NCBI GenBank assembly: GCA_964017195.1
Contig: OZ024890.1
Span: forward strand, 65,894,367 to 65,958,366
Direction of reading: 5' to 3'
DNA length: 64,000 nt
Source of the DNA: Siderastrea radians
Taxonomy: Eukaryota; Cnidaria; Anthozoa; Scleractinia; Rhizangiidae
In this document: one piece after another, positions 27,886-39,794 of the stretch
How positions within the stretch are numbered: the stretch's first letter is position 1
Layout: each line of letters opens with the position of its first letter
The notes under the pieces: generated by a model
The model's input: only the letters and a program-made list of their open reading frames with translations
The model's database searches: none
What the model was told of the DNA's origin: nothing
Position numbers and translations under genes: made by a program

Positions 27886-27933
27886 GAACAACAACATCGC
27901 TTGCAACAGGAAAATCGCAAGCTAAAGGAACAG
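27886..27933 (+). CDS. GBP-like 16-codon coiled-coil micro-exon (copy A)
   Basis: AACAG acceptor, 48 bp in phase 0 encoding EQQHRLQQENRKLKEQ, then a GTAGCA donor. The heptad pattern joins the preceding KRLE helix to the terminal exon. Confidence 0.72.
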
Positions 27934-28851
27934 GTAGCAATTTGTGATTTTAGATAAGGGAACACTGGATCAAACTGAAACCGTTTTCTATAGATAGAAA
28001 TTATACATGGTTTTTGCTAAAATAAGTTTCTCGTTGGCCATAGCCGGTTTACATGGAGCACAAAAATAAGTTTCTCATTGGCCATAGCCGGTTTACACTG
28101 AGCACAATTGTTCGGCAAGTGGTTGTGTTGGTGGTGCCAAATTTATATTAAGTTGATCCAACTAAGATACAATCTTCCAAACTGGTGCTAGTTATGGTAG
28201 AGTAAATTTGTGGTGGGTATGTAGTTTAAGTTCGAAGGGAAAGAAGTGCAAAACCATTTCAAAAGATCATATTTGAGAAAGGGCCACGGACTTTTTTTTC
28301 ATGCGTTGCTGAGAAAGTAAAGTATTATATTCCGTGCTCTGATCTATGTGTTCATTTTAAGTGGAAAGTCATTTCAAGTAGATTGTAATTATACTGGGAC
28401 AATTTTTAGTTCGGGAATTTAGATCTCAAGCAACACAGAGGGGATTGAACAAAGGAAGACTGCACATGTGTAGATGAGTCCGAAAATGTCGTTCCCTCGA
28501 TGCCAACTCCCGAAAATATCACGACAATGTATGAAGATTTCAGTGTAGCCAGTATTTACCGGAAAGCGATTGGGTTGAGGTACGGTGTTTTGTTATATGA
28601 TTATTCGGTAAGATCAAGTTCCTGCTGCCTAGTTTGTGCAGATTTGAAAATAGATTTAAAAAGTATAATTGAACATTGTTTGTATTTAAAAAAAATGCGA
28701 CCTGACTTTTTTTAGCGAGTAAGTGCAATCGTTTTGATGTCAGTTTGTTTGTTTGTTTGTTTGTTTGGAATTACGGAATAAAAGACTGCACAGAAACCAT
28801 TTCAATGCATTTTTCCGCTTGTGTTTACCTGTCAAACCAGTTATGTAAATG

Positions 28852-28962
28852 GCAGCAGGGATGGCACAGTGGTGAGAGCACTCGCCTCCAACCATCATCA
28901 TCATCATCATCATCGTCGTCGTCTACGTCGTCGTCGTCGTTGTCGTCGTCGTCATCATTATT
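28852..28962 (+). repeat. Truncated tRNA-derived SINE head plus (ATC/GTC)n microsatellite (copy A)
   Basis: GGGATGGCACAGTGGTGAG carries an A-box-like sequence and a tRNA-style D-arm, as in cnidarian SINE heads. It breaks off after CTCGCCTCCAACC into ATC and GTC repeats, so no B box or full cloverleaf exists. Confidence 0.6.
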
Positions 28963-29716
28963 TTAAAAAAAAGTAAAATACGAGACGCATGGAAATCCTA
29001 AGTGTCTCTGACTGAAAACTAGGGAAAAGAATAGCCGGTTGGGCGAAAAAAATGTGCTTATAAGAAAGAAATAAAACGAGCAAAATCATCTTTTACCACG
29101 TGGACCACTGAGGATGCAAACAAGAATTTGAGCTGGAGCAGACGGCCTCTGGTCACAACTGTTGACTTTTTTCATCCGCAGGGACAAATAAGTTTAAAAT
29201 TGTTAGTTGAGACAATTTCTTCGTTTAAAAAGACCTTTAAAACTGTCCTTGCTATTTTGTTTCCAGTAATTGCGTTTACTAAAATGACCGTTCGGCCAAA
29301 ATGTATCATCTAAAGTGTCAATAGTCAAATGAGTCAGTGTTATTTTAAATTTGAGTTAATTATACTGAAGGCATTAATAGACATGCTTTAACCTCAAAAG
29401 AAAATTGACGACGTTTCGCTCTTGTCACTTCCAGTACTCCCTCACAACATACTGTCATGAGGAATGAACCCAAATACGCCGTATTAACGCTACCTAGATC
29501 TGTGGATTGCTTAGTGGGCTGATACAATTTGCGTTCGAAGAGCATGAAAAAGAACTTTTTCATCTTTCTATCTCAACATACGCGCACGACTATTTTCCCC
29601 GTTAATACCAACCATGCAATTTCTCAGGTAAATTCGTCATTTGAAGGCTAAGGTAGATTGAATTTTTGTAAGTGAAATGATTTACTCTTTTGTCATTCTA
29701 ACTGTTTCTATGTTAG

Positions 29717-30409
29717 ATGCAAATGTTGATGACGAACCTAGAGGAAGAAAACAGAAGATTGCGTGAGCAGATGGAGGACGAACGAAATGTTCAGCGACGT
29801 CAACTTGCTGACATGATGGCCGCGAACATAAAGCAAGCTCAAGAGGAACGAATAGCGTTTATAAAGGAAAACGATGATCTAAGAGATCGTTTTAAGGCAG
29901 CACAAGAATTCAACGAAGAAAACATGAGGAAGATAAAGCAGATGTCTGAGATTGCCGCCAAGCAAGAGAAAGAAAAAGGGGAACTTCTTCAACAACTGAA
30001 GTATAGAACTGATGAGGACAAAGAAGCCTTAATAAAAGAGATAAATGGCAGACATGAAAAAGAGATGAACGAACTTCGTAATGACTTGAACACAAGGCTG
30101 GATGACATGATCGCAAACGTCCCAAAAGTTGAGAAAGGGAGATTTCTTACGCCAGGCCTAATAGATAAAAGAACCAAGACAGCAGACGATTTACGAGCCA
30201 AAATAGAGGAAACACACCAAGCTCAACAAGAGGTAGAGAAGCCAGGTGTTATGAAAACTATATTAAATTTTGTCAGTAAAGTTGTACCAGCAGCAGGCGC
30301 AGTTGCTTCTGCTGTGTGTCCAGTTGCTGCACCAATTGTCGTTCCAATCACTGCCCTGGTTGGCGCTGCTGCTGGGTTTGTTGCAGAAAACATTTGTAGT
30401 ATCATGTAG
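29717..30409 (+). CDS. GBP-like terminal exon: long coiled coil and hydrophobic tail (copy A)
   Basis: After TTAG, a 230-codon terminal exon starts in phase 0. Residues 1-130 are a nearly continuous coiled coil (LEEENRRLREQMEDERN, EKGELLQQLKYRTDEDK). Residues 131-175 form a linker (RFLTPGLIDKRTKTADDL). The last 50 are hydrophobic and Ala/Val-rich (VVPAAGAVASAVCPVAAP, then VPITALVGAAAGFVAENI), likely membrane-inserting. Vertebrate GBPs often use a CaaX prenyl anchor; none is seen here, so the hydrophobic tail may replace it. The exon could read as a one-exon gene from its first ATG, but its context as last GBP exon is stronger. Confidence 0.8.
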   Translation: MQMLMTNLEEENRRLREQMEDERNVQRRQLADMMAANIKQAQEERIAFIKENDDLRDRFKAAQEFNEENMRKIKQMSEIAAKQEKEKGELLQQLKYRTDEDKEALIKEINGRHEKEMNELRNDLNTRLDDMIANVPKVEKGRFLTPGLIDKRTKTADDLRAKIEETHQAQQEVEKPGVMKTILNFVSKVVPAAGAVASAVCPVAAPIVVPITALVGAAAGFVAENICSIM

Positions 30410-32995
30410 ATTTGTAAATGTTTGATTATACGGCATGCGCATTGCTTAGTTTATGGGTGGACGTTTAGAAAGATTGATTATCTGACCACGAGATAGCACA
30501 ACAGCTGATTCAACTGTCTCTTTATTTATGAACGAAAAATAAAACGGTGAAAGTCTAAGCTTATTCTGCATAACACCTCTCAATGTCCGATTAACTGAAT
30601 TCTAGAAATTTCCATGGAAACTCGGAATATTGCAGCGAGTTTCCATTTCTCGTTTGTCATTTTGAATTTTTCATTCATTCTGGTACGTATTACAACGATG
30701 TAAAAAGACGTAAAAGATGTCTTTCAGCCCCAAAATGCGAAATTAGCCCTGAGGCTCCTCGAGCGGATGCGGCCCACTTTAAAGCTATTTCGGTCACAGC
30801 TGGGACAAAATGACCCCCATTGGAAACTGTAATAGCCCACAATGGGAAGCCAATTTGGCCGTTTGGTGCCCGCCCAGCAAATGGACTGTTACGGCCTTAA
30901 TTAGGAGAGCCAAATTGGCCCCCAAAATGGTGCTGTATTTTACTCACCGAAAAGACCTCATTTGGGGAGCTAAAACAGAACTTTTGAATTTACAGTGTGG
31001 AAATATTGGTCACGCGTGACGTAGATTGACTGTACATATTAGTGTTCACAAAGGATTGGAGAAATTCACAAATTTCTCCAATAATGCTGGAGATCTACTT
31101 GAATGTAATATGAAGAGACACCTCGATCTACAGAAAACTTGTTGTCCACCAACACTACCTTGGCATGGTAGAACATACTGGTTGTGTTAAAAGTTTTATA
31201 GATGTATCATTTAATTTTCTAGTCCACAAGGATGTTCTTCACTGTTATAAATTAGTTAATTGTAATTCCGTCATGCATTCTTTTCCCTTATTGTAAAAGA
31301 AAGTAGATATTCCACAGTATTTACCAGCAAGTTAATGGAAAAAGGAACTAGTCCAGTGCAAAGAGACACTGATCCACACTTTCATCACTTCTATACCTTG
31401 ATATCAGCAACTAAAACTTCAAAGAATTCAGAACGCAGCAGAGCTTAAAACTTTCATGAAAACGCACTTTTTTATGACCGTTAATCTTGTAACTTAATTT
31501 AATTCTAGATATATGTACTCTTAGAATATTTTACTCTTTGTATACAACTTGTTATAGCATAACTTTATACACTTTCATTTTGAGTCTTAGTAATTTTCAA
31601 TTCTTTTTTTATAGTTGATGCCCTATAAATTTTAATGATATTTTTAATTCAATTATTGCAATGCGCATTTGAAAACTCTTAGTTGATACTTGCGCAAATA
31701 TAAGTTGTATAAATTAAATATAAGTTGTATGAATTAAAAATAAAAATGGGGACAGCAACTAAACTATTCAGAGGTTACAATGAGTCAAAGAGCCTAAACA
31801 TGAACATTGGAACAATGGGAATCAGTGTAACAGAAATCAGTAAAAATCAAGAACGATAGAAAAGGATCACAGGGCTAAGTCTAGACTACCATAGTCCTTA
31901 GCTGCCAGAACTCACCTCACCCCACCTTACCAAAAGGACTAAACCCTGTGTGGTGCTCGATGCGTCTTGCACCTTCGAATTCCGGGATCACATGCGTCAC
32001 ATCACGTCAAATTTGGCACAATTCTCCTTTTAAGCATTTGTTTTGGAAATCACAGGCGCTTCAAGTTTGTTTGCGTTTAACAATTAATTTCACCATTAGT
32101 AGCATTACTAGCCCCTTTTTCGCCTTTAGTAAAATATCTCCAAGCTAATACAGGGAAATTTTGTGTAAGCGATTGCAAGATTTTCATAAAATGTCGATTT
32201 GATTTACAAAAGGTAAGGTTTAAAAAAGCTAGCAGTAAAATGTACGCTTTACACATGCATTACAGCCCTGAAATCGTATACCGGCCCCTGAGGGACAAAA
32301 AGAAACACTAAATTAACAATAGACAACACGGAAAGAAAATGTGAGGAACAAATAACATACAAGTATCAAATCCCTATCGCATTATAAATCATGCATGCTG
32401 CATTTCGCAGTGGTCATTTGCATAGAAACATTGTGTCAAAGAAGTATTAACGTCAAGATCCAAAATTATCTACCCACTAAGTGTACACCTTTCTGAATGT
32501 CCAAAGGAAGCAAATAATGACGGTCCATGTAACCTGTCTCCTTAAAAAGTACTAGTATAGCTCAAATAGTATTTAATTGTCTAATGGCAGTACCATGAAG
32601 TTTGTCTTCCGTCCACTTTTTTTCCTCAGTTGCAGGCCATACCTCTCAAACAAGACCCTTAAGATGATAATAAATAGAATAATAGAATTATTTATTGTAT
32701 CAATTCTAAAACTTCACTTGCTATCGAAAACTGACACTGCGCATACAAGAGCAGGTCATGGAGATTTTGTACAAACCACAGTCGTTCGCGAGCTAAGGCC
32801 GCATTCATTATGTATACCTCTGGGGGCGGGGGGGGATTGCAGGCGAACAAGGGGGGGTTGTCAAGATTTTTGACAAGAGGAAAGGGGGATGCTATTTTTT
32901 TCTCCTCTTAAAGAGAAAGCATTTGTAATTTTTTTTTAATTTGATATTAATTTGTCTTAATGTTTGAAACATAGTTGTACGCTTGTTTCCTTTAC
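30410..32995. other. Downstream flank of copy A: no gene; possible old LINE 3' remnants
   Basis: 31380-31740 has a LINE-like 3' character (an ELKTFMKTHFF-type degenerate end, then AT-rich tandem TATAAGTTGTAT). The rest is unremarkable up to the duplication breakpoint. Confidence 0.4.
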
Positions 32996-34233
32996 TGCAC
33001 TTTCTTTTGTATTATCACACCATCCATCCCACTCCTATAAAAATAATAAAAAATAATAACATTAGTTTGCATTATATTTTAAACGCATATTATTACCTTT
33101 AGATTCGCCCCCTAATACCTTACCCTGCAAACCACCTCATGGCCCCAAGACAGGATATAACCCAGCCCTCAAACCCCCTCCCCTTTTACATCTCGCTTAA
33201 CCCCATTTTAACCATTAAAAGAACGAAAAAAGATTTAATTTTTCTCTCTCCCCTCCATCAACAAGTTTCCTCTCATCCCACCTTAAAACAGGATGAACCC
33301 CCCAACTGGTTCAACCAACCCCACAAGTTAAGCTATTTTTCTACTACATGAAATAATTTTTACCTCCAAATTTAAATTTTTACTTGCCCTCAGGTCTAAC
33401 GCGAATCCATAAACCTTAATCTAAACTCAAATTTAAACCAAAAAACAATTTTGCCTTGCCCCCTTACCTTAAATTTTCCCCTTAGAGATAGTTTACACTA
33501 CTCTCAGCTTAAACCAACCAAGGAAATCCTTTCCCTACCCTCTAACCTAAAGCCTTTCCCCAACCTTAAACCTTAAACCTGTAATATAACATAACATAAA
33601 ACTGTTTGTAGGTTTTAACATACAAGCTAAACCTTAATGATGTTTTAAGATATTCTTATTAAATGTTTTGTTATTACTACTATTTTATTATTCTGTGCTA
33701 AATTTCAAATTTTATTTTGGTAACAATTACTTAATATTTTATTTGATTTTATTCATTTTATTATTTCATTTCATTTGTGCTGCCTTGTGTTGGACGTGGC
33801 TGCATCGCAGTCTGTTGGTCCCTCAACGCTAGTGCAAATTTTATCTTTGTTTTAATTTTACTCAGTTATTTCTGTTACTTTTGCCATTTCCTGCACTACC
33901 TTGTGGTAGACGTGGCTGCATTGCAGTTTGTTGGTCCCTCAACGTTAGTGCAGAGTTTTATTTCATTTCACACTTTTTAGTACTGCCTTGTGATGGACGT
34001 TGGCTGCACTGCAGTTTGTTGGTCCCTCAACGCTAGTACATTTATTATTTTATTTGACATGTACATACAACATTTCCCCTTCCACATACATACTTCTCCC
34101 CTCCTTATTCCCACTATTTTTAGTGGAGACTTGGGAACCCATTAGCTTGGGATTCCATACATTAACACATGGGATGCCACAAAGGTTGCTAGTGAAACTA
34201 CGGTTTTTTTTTTTTTTTTTTTTTTCGACAACA
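32996..34233. mobile_element. LTR-like direct repeat, left copy
   Basis: 1238 bp starting TGCACTTTC and ending CGACAACA (TG...CA boundaries), repeated at 36070-37294 with few differences. It includes a T-run just before the end. It contains three spaced copies (about 33778, 33893, 33980) of a unit around TTGGACGTGGCTGCAT with TTGGTCCCTCAACG. ORFs inside are low-complexity. Confidence 0.65.
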
Positions 34234-36069
34234 GTTTGATGGTATCTACAGTAGGGATACAACTTTAGTCCTAGTCAACTCTTTGAATGGTACAGGTGTT
34301 CATACTTGCATAATCACAAAAACATTTTACACTTATTATTATTTTGTCATCACCTTTTGTTTGTTTGTTTTTTTATATTTTTTTATTTTTTCAAAATTTT
34401 TTTATATTTTTCTCACAATTAAATGTTAAATTTCATTATTTTCTGTCATCACTTTTTATTTTGTTAATAAAATAAAATTTTCCTTAGGGTTTCGCACAAT
34501 AAACCATTGGCTCAATTTTATTCATTTAACCAAAAATTAAACATTCAAATTAATTTCCTTGCATTAATTACAGTCTACTGCAATCTAACTGTATCTATTC
34601 AAATCTTAACAGTTTTCCTACAGTATAATCTCTAACCATAAATAATTTAAAATTATATAACCCTAATAATTTGACCCAAACATTAATCTAATTTCCTACA
34701 CATTTATAGGTTTCTACCATATTTTGCCCAAAACATTAAGCACTATAAATGCCTATATGCAATACGTTTTTCTTGGCTGCATGATTATTAGAACGAAGAA
34801 TCATTCTACCGACCGCGATGTAAAGAACGAACAATTGTTCTGCAATCATGGAGACGGAGTATAGTTCTACCACCCCACCTTTTACAACTTACCCACAAGA
34901 AATTACAACGGAAAATAATTCAACCAACCTTTTACAACGTGCCTTCATATACACGCCACCATCGTTTTCTTGGCTGCATGATGAAATTAGAACGAAGAAT
35001 CTTTCACCCGACCGCGTGATGTAAAGAACGAAGAATTGCCCTACATGATCTACAAGCTGCATCAACCGTACTCCAATACATATCTCATTTTCTGTTTTAC
35101 CTCCAATCAACCCTCGAAAAGTCGTACTCCAGATAATTTCAAGATTTTGCCACGAAATAACTCCACAGAACGATGATGAAAGCAACTTACTGCCCGCTCT
35201 ACATTCGCTCCCAATAAAGACCGCTGACCGATGATACTACAGTAGCGTTTTAATGCGCGTCACATTGATCACGCAATGCTTGCGTGATCAACCCCGCAAA
35301 AAAATTTTTTTTCTTTTTTGTTTACGCTCTGCGGGCCTTTTGATACAGTATTTCCCGGCAAAAAATTTTTATTTCAAGTTTTTTAAAGCGTTTGTTAGCA
35401 GCTTTTGGTTATTTTGACATCGATTTGGATATTACTGGCCTGACGCGGATCATTTACGCAAGGTATTTTATTTATTTCTTCCCGCTAGGTTTTATCTGCT
35501 ACTATGTTATTGTTACCCACCCCCCGTATGGCTTAAAAATTGTACAAGGATACTCGTACTTTTTTGTTTTTTTAATAAATTTTACAAGGATACTCGTACT
35601 TTTTTGTTTTTTTAATAGCTTTTTATAAATTTTAATTTTTCTCTTTTTATTTAAATTCCCCCTTATTTACATTTCACCACGGTACACAACAATTTTCAAG
35701 GTTCCGTTTAAAAGTATCCTCGTACATGTAATATTGTTAATACAAAAAATTTTTTTCTGTCCGTCTCTCTCTTTTTACACTGCGTTTCTGTCCTCCTTTT
35801 TGGTCTCTATAATCTCTCCTTGATGTTCTCTATTAATCTCTTCATCTCATTTCTATAAGGACTCGGCCCGAGGATGTCGGGCAATGACCAGGTACCGGGT
35901 TAGAAACATCCTCGCTCGGTTGTGCTTTGCCCCTGATGACTCACAACCATTAGGAGCCTTGGTGTCGATGCATCCTTCTACTGTTTGGCCGGCCAGACGA
36001 ATTCCCCGTCTTCTTTCCTATATACATTTCCTTTCTCGGAATTACACCTTTTCTCCTTGACCAATCATA
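34234..36069. mobile_element. Internal region of the LTR-like element, no gag/pol
   Basis: 1.8 kb with no retroviral-type coding. It contains a duplicated block (about 34771 and 34969) around TTCTTGGCTGCATGAT with GAACGAAGAATC, a perfect 25-bp palindrome at 35267-35291 (arms TGATCACGCAA), and a 42-bp tandem repeat around GATACTCGTACTTTTTTG (about 35540-35620). TGGTATC shortly after the left repeat is at best a weak primer-site candidate, and no clear polypurine tract is seen. Confidence 0.5.
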
Positions 36070-37294
36070 TGCACTTTCTTTTGTATTATCACACCATCCA
36101 TCCCACTCCTATAAAAATAATAAAAAATAATAACATTAGTTTGCATTATATTTTAAACGCATATTATTACCTTTAGATTCGCCCCCTAATACCTTACCCT
36201 GCAAACCACCTCATGGCCCCAAGACAGGATATAACCCAGCCCTCAAACCCCCTCCCCTTTTACATCTCGCTTAACCCCATTTTAACCATTAAAAGAACGA
36301 AAAAAGATTTAATTTTTCTCTCTCCCCTCCATCAACAAGTTTCCTCTCATCCCACCTTAAAACAGGATGAACCCCCCAACTGGTTCAACCAACCCCACAA
36401 GTTAAGCTATTTTTCTACTACATGAAATAATTTTTACCTCCAAATTTAAATGTTTACTTGCCCTCAGGTCTAACGCGAATCCATAAACCTTAATCTAAAC
36501 TCAAATTTAAACCAAAAAACAATTTTGCCTTGCCCCCTTACCTTAAATTTTCCCCTTAGAGATAGTTTACACTACTCTCAGCTTAAACCAACCAAGGAAA
36601 TCCTTTCCCTACCCTCTAACCTAAAGCCTTTCCCCAACCTTAAACCTTAAACCTGTAATATAACATAACATAAAACTGTTTGTAGGTTTTAACATACAAG
36701 CTAAACCTTAATGATGTTTTAAGATATTCTTATTAAATGTTTTGTTATTACTACTATTTTATTATTCTGTGCTAAATTTCAAATTTTATTTTGGTAACAA
36801 TTACTTAATATTTTATTTGATTTTATTCATTTCATTTGTGCTGCCTTGTGTTGGACGTGGCTGCATCGCAGTCTGTTGGTCCCTCAACGCTAGTGCAAAT
36901 TTTATCTTTGTTTTAATTTTACTCAGTTATTTCTGTTACTTTTGCCATTTCCTGCACTACCTTGTGGTAGACGTGGCTGCATTGCAGTTTGTTGGTCCCT
37001 CAACGTTAGTGCAGAGTTTTATTTCATTTCACACTTTTTAGTACTGCCTTGTGATGGACGTTGGCTGCACTGCAGTTTGTTGGTCCCTCAACGCTAGTAC
37101 ATTTATTATTTTATTTGACATGTACATACAACATTTCCCCTTCCACATACATACTTCTCCCCTCCTTATTCCCACTATTTTTAGTGGAGACTTGGGAACC
37201 CATTAGCTTGGGATTCCATACATTAACACCTGGGATGCCACAAAGGTTGCTAGTGAAACTACTGGGTTTTTTTTTTTTTTTTTTTTCGACAACA
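36070..37294. mobile_element. LTR-like direct repeat, right copy
   Basis: 1225 bp, collinear with 32996-34233. Differences include a shorter sequence near 36829 and changes near the T-run. It ends CGACAACA and is followed at once by copy B of the duplication. Confidence 0.65.
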
Positions 37295-37610
37295 ACATGC
37301 TGCCCTGGAACATTTTTTTATATGTTGGTCTTCTCAATTGGCTGGAAATGCATCTAAAACTGCCACGCGTTATGAGGTCTTATGAAATTATTAATTTATG
37401 CTCACTGCAAATCACCCTAATTTCTAATCACGGCATCAATCTCTGGCTTAAAACTCGTCATCATACTACCAAATTGAAATAAGGGGGTTCGAATTTGAGA
37501 CACCTCCTATCACCTAGTGATCCCCCCTTTCGTTAAAAAGTGAGATCAAGTCACCCCCTTCCTCTCCCCCCAAAAAATCCTTTGGGCGAAAAGGGAAAGA
37601 CCAGCGACAT

Positions 37611-39794
37611 CCTTGCATACGGCAACTGCGCCCGCGGTACGAGCGGCAGTCAAAACCGTGGTGTCCTGCCGGTGTTTTGCGAAATGCACTGGGTTCTCGT
37701 TTCCGGTTACGGTTCAGAATGCTACAACTGAAAACTCCAGTATTTTGCGGTTTGTAAGCAAAAGCAAGAGTTTATAGCGACTGACGCGTAGATTGAGTTG
37801 ACTTTGCTGAAAAAAGTTTTCTTTTCCCTGTTGTTCTGCTCATACACTTTTGCATTACGGGGTTTTGTGCGCTTGCAACAAAGGTGAAAACTAGTACAAA
37901 AATGTACGAAGACCGAAGCCGCTAGCGTTTGTTTTGTGTTGCTTGTGTTGTATTAAAAGTGTGCATTGTTTAAAGGGTATGAAGAGCGACAAGACGATGA
38001 CTAAAACCTTAATATTACACCAGAATTTATTCCTTATATCAGAAGAGTTGACTCGAGCTGCTCTACTTCCCACTGGGATCAAATTCAGAGAAACAACAAC
38101 AACGCTGAGATCCCGAAAGCTACAAAACAGCTAATTCCAGTAAGAATTTTTGCGGTTTTGCATGATCTGGAAAACAGAAGCTGAAGTGACATTAGCATTG
38201 TTACAAGTTGAATGGCGTTACGAGTGCTTGTTGAGAAAGAAAAAATTATCACAATCTCCCATTTTCTGATGTGAGCCTCCCAAGTTTCGAAAGGAACGTT
38301 ACATAGCTTAATGCAACTACAACCCAAGAAATAAGCTTAAACTAAGCAGCCGGATCATAAATTTGTTAATCGGTTTCTGAAGAACAACTTCATCTCTTAG
38401 AGTCGCCTATAGTTATCGGTTTTTCCTTTTTGCAACGAATCCGACATAACGCAGTTTTATATTTCCAAATCTCTTTCGGTACTGCGGACTGATGCAGGAC
38501 CGCTGTGATCTGCATTTTGTTCTTTTAAAGTTACTTCCATTTCTCCATTTTGAATAAACTCCTCCTGCCTGAATCCTAGAGTTGTTCTCAAATTTGTTCC
38601 TTTTAATTATAACAATTTAAATCTTCTTGAAATCTCGTGAGAAATTACACATTTTCCTCTCTTTGCTCTCTGTCTGTAAAAGTCGATTGATTGCAAGTTT
38701 TAAAGGATACCTTACCTAGCGTGGAAATTGAAGCGAGAAAAATAGACATATCAATATTTGCCTAAATAGACATTGTTCCTGCAATTTATGCCGTTCCAAT
38801 ACAAGTTAGTCAAGTTAATTGTCCACTTAGAAAGACGGGCTAGGTAATAATTATTTTTACTTTCCGTGGTGAATAAAGCAAGCGAAAGTGTCGTTTCCAC
38901 AGCGGTCCGCATGTTGTTTTCGCTTGGCCTGAATTTCAGGTGAGTTTTGCCTTTTGAGAAGAGTTAATTTTCTGCGGCTTTTGACCACGAGCTTTTTGCT
39001 GTTACCACGACATAAGGAAGCTCCAAATTCTAAAAAGGCATTTCCATTCGTCTCCGGGTATATGCGGACAATTGTACAAACTTGCCTTTTTCCAATTTGA
39101 AGCATCAGCTGTGTAGCGCAACCATGCAACGATCGACCGCGGATCAAACTTGTCAAACATTTATGATGTATCTCTGATCTGATGAACAGAACATTTTTCC
39201 TTAACCGATAAGACCAATCTCGTTGAGATGCAATGACACTTTTGAAAGCAGGCAATTACAGCTGGAAGTTGGTGTGAATTAAAACCAGACATGAAGTACG
39301 GTACACGATGAAAACAAGTATGAAGTGAGCGACGATCTTTACAAGGACAGAAGACGTATTGTATCCGACGCTACTCAGAGCTGCTTAGTTAGCGGACATC
39401 CATGTGATAGACGAGGCCAAGGAGAGTGAAAGGGGAGGTGAAGTTTCTTGTGAAAAATAATATTCGGTAGGACAAGCGGAAAACGTTTACCACCTCCTTC
39501 GCAGTCAAGTCCAGTTAGCGAAGTCTCTCGCCGCAGAAAAAAGTTTTGAATCGATCCTGGTTGCTCATCCAGTCCATATAATTGCAAACAGTTGTGACTT
39601 TTAATAAACTGAAGTAAGGCAAGCGGTAAATTTGAAGAAAACGGTAAAATAAAACCGCACTTCCACAGTATAAACTTCGCTGATCATGCAGAAATCGAAG
39701 CGAAGAGCACAAAATCTGCGTGACGTCAGGACACCACAGTTTTTCCCGCCTACTGAATGCTGATTGGTTAATTCAAATTTCACCGTATGCAAGG
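37611..39794. mobile_element. 2184-bp non-autonomous DNA transposon with 12-bp TIR and AT duplication
   Basis: Ends are CCTTGCATACGG and its exact inverse CCGTATGCAAGG. Subterminal inverted similarity continues (AACCGTGGTGTCCTG near the left, CAGGACACCACAG near the right). Copy A has the uninterrupted site GCGACATGGG at 15090-15099, so the insertion is flanked by a duplicated AT (37609-37610 and 39795-39796). No transposase domain is recognised; the ORF at 38857-39255 on the minus strand has no known features. Confidence 0.8.

Larger units (their letters stand above)
14781..32995 (+). repeat. 18-kb segmental duplication, copy A
   Basis: This segment recurs in direct orientation at 37296-57604; the coordinate offset is about 22515 before and about 24700 after a 2184-bp insertion in copy B. 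Differences seen are scattered substitutions and small indels: a 4-bp CTTG difference near 18489, GATT repeat length near 24140, and a copy-A-only stretch of about 120 bp near 31190-31305. Both 3' modules of the GBP-like gene are inside it. Confidence 0.9.

Noticed and set aside
28852..28893. tRNA gene
   Set aside because: Only the 5' A-box part of a tRNA-like sequence is present; it breaks into a microsatellite, so it is a SINE fragment.
33139..33351. 70-codon ORF identical in both LTR-like repeats
   Set aside because: Identity follows from the repeat pair itself; the sequence is Pro/Ser-biased low complexity without known motifs.
33778..34040. CRISPR-like array of three repeats
   Set aside because: The spacing is irregular, the repeats are imperfect, and the host is eukaryotic; they are internal repeats of the LTR-like element.
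34234..34260. tRNA primer-binding site after the left LTR-like repeat
   Set aside because: TGGTATC occurs six bases in, but the match does not continue and no polypurine tract supports it.
38857..39255. Transposase of the 2.2-kb insertion
   Set aside because: The 132-codon minus-strand ORF shows no DDE, THAP or YqaJ-type features.
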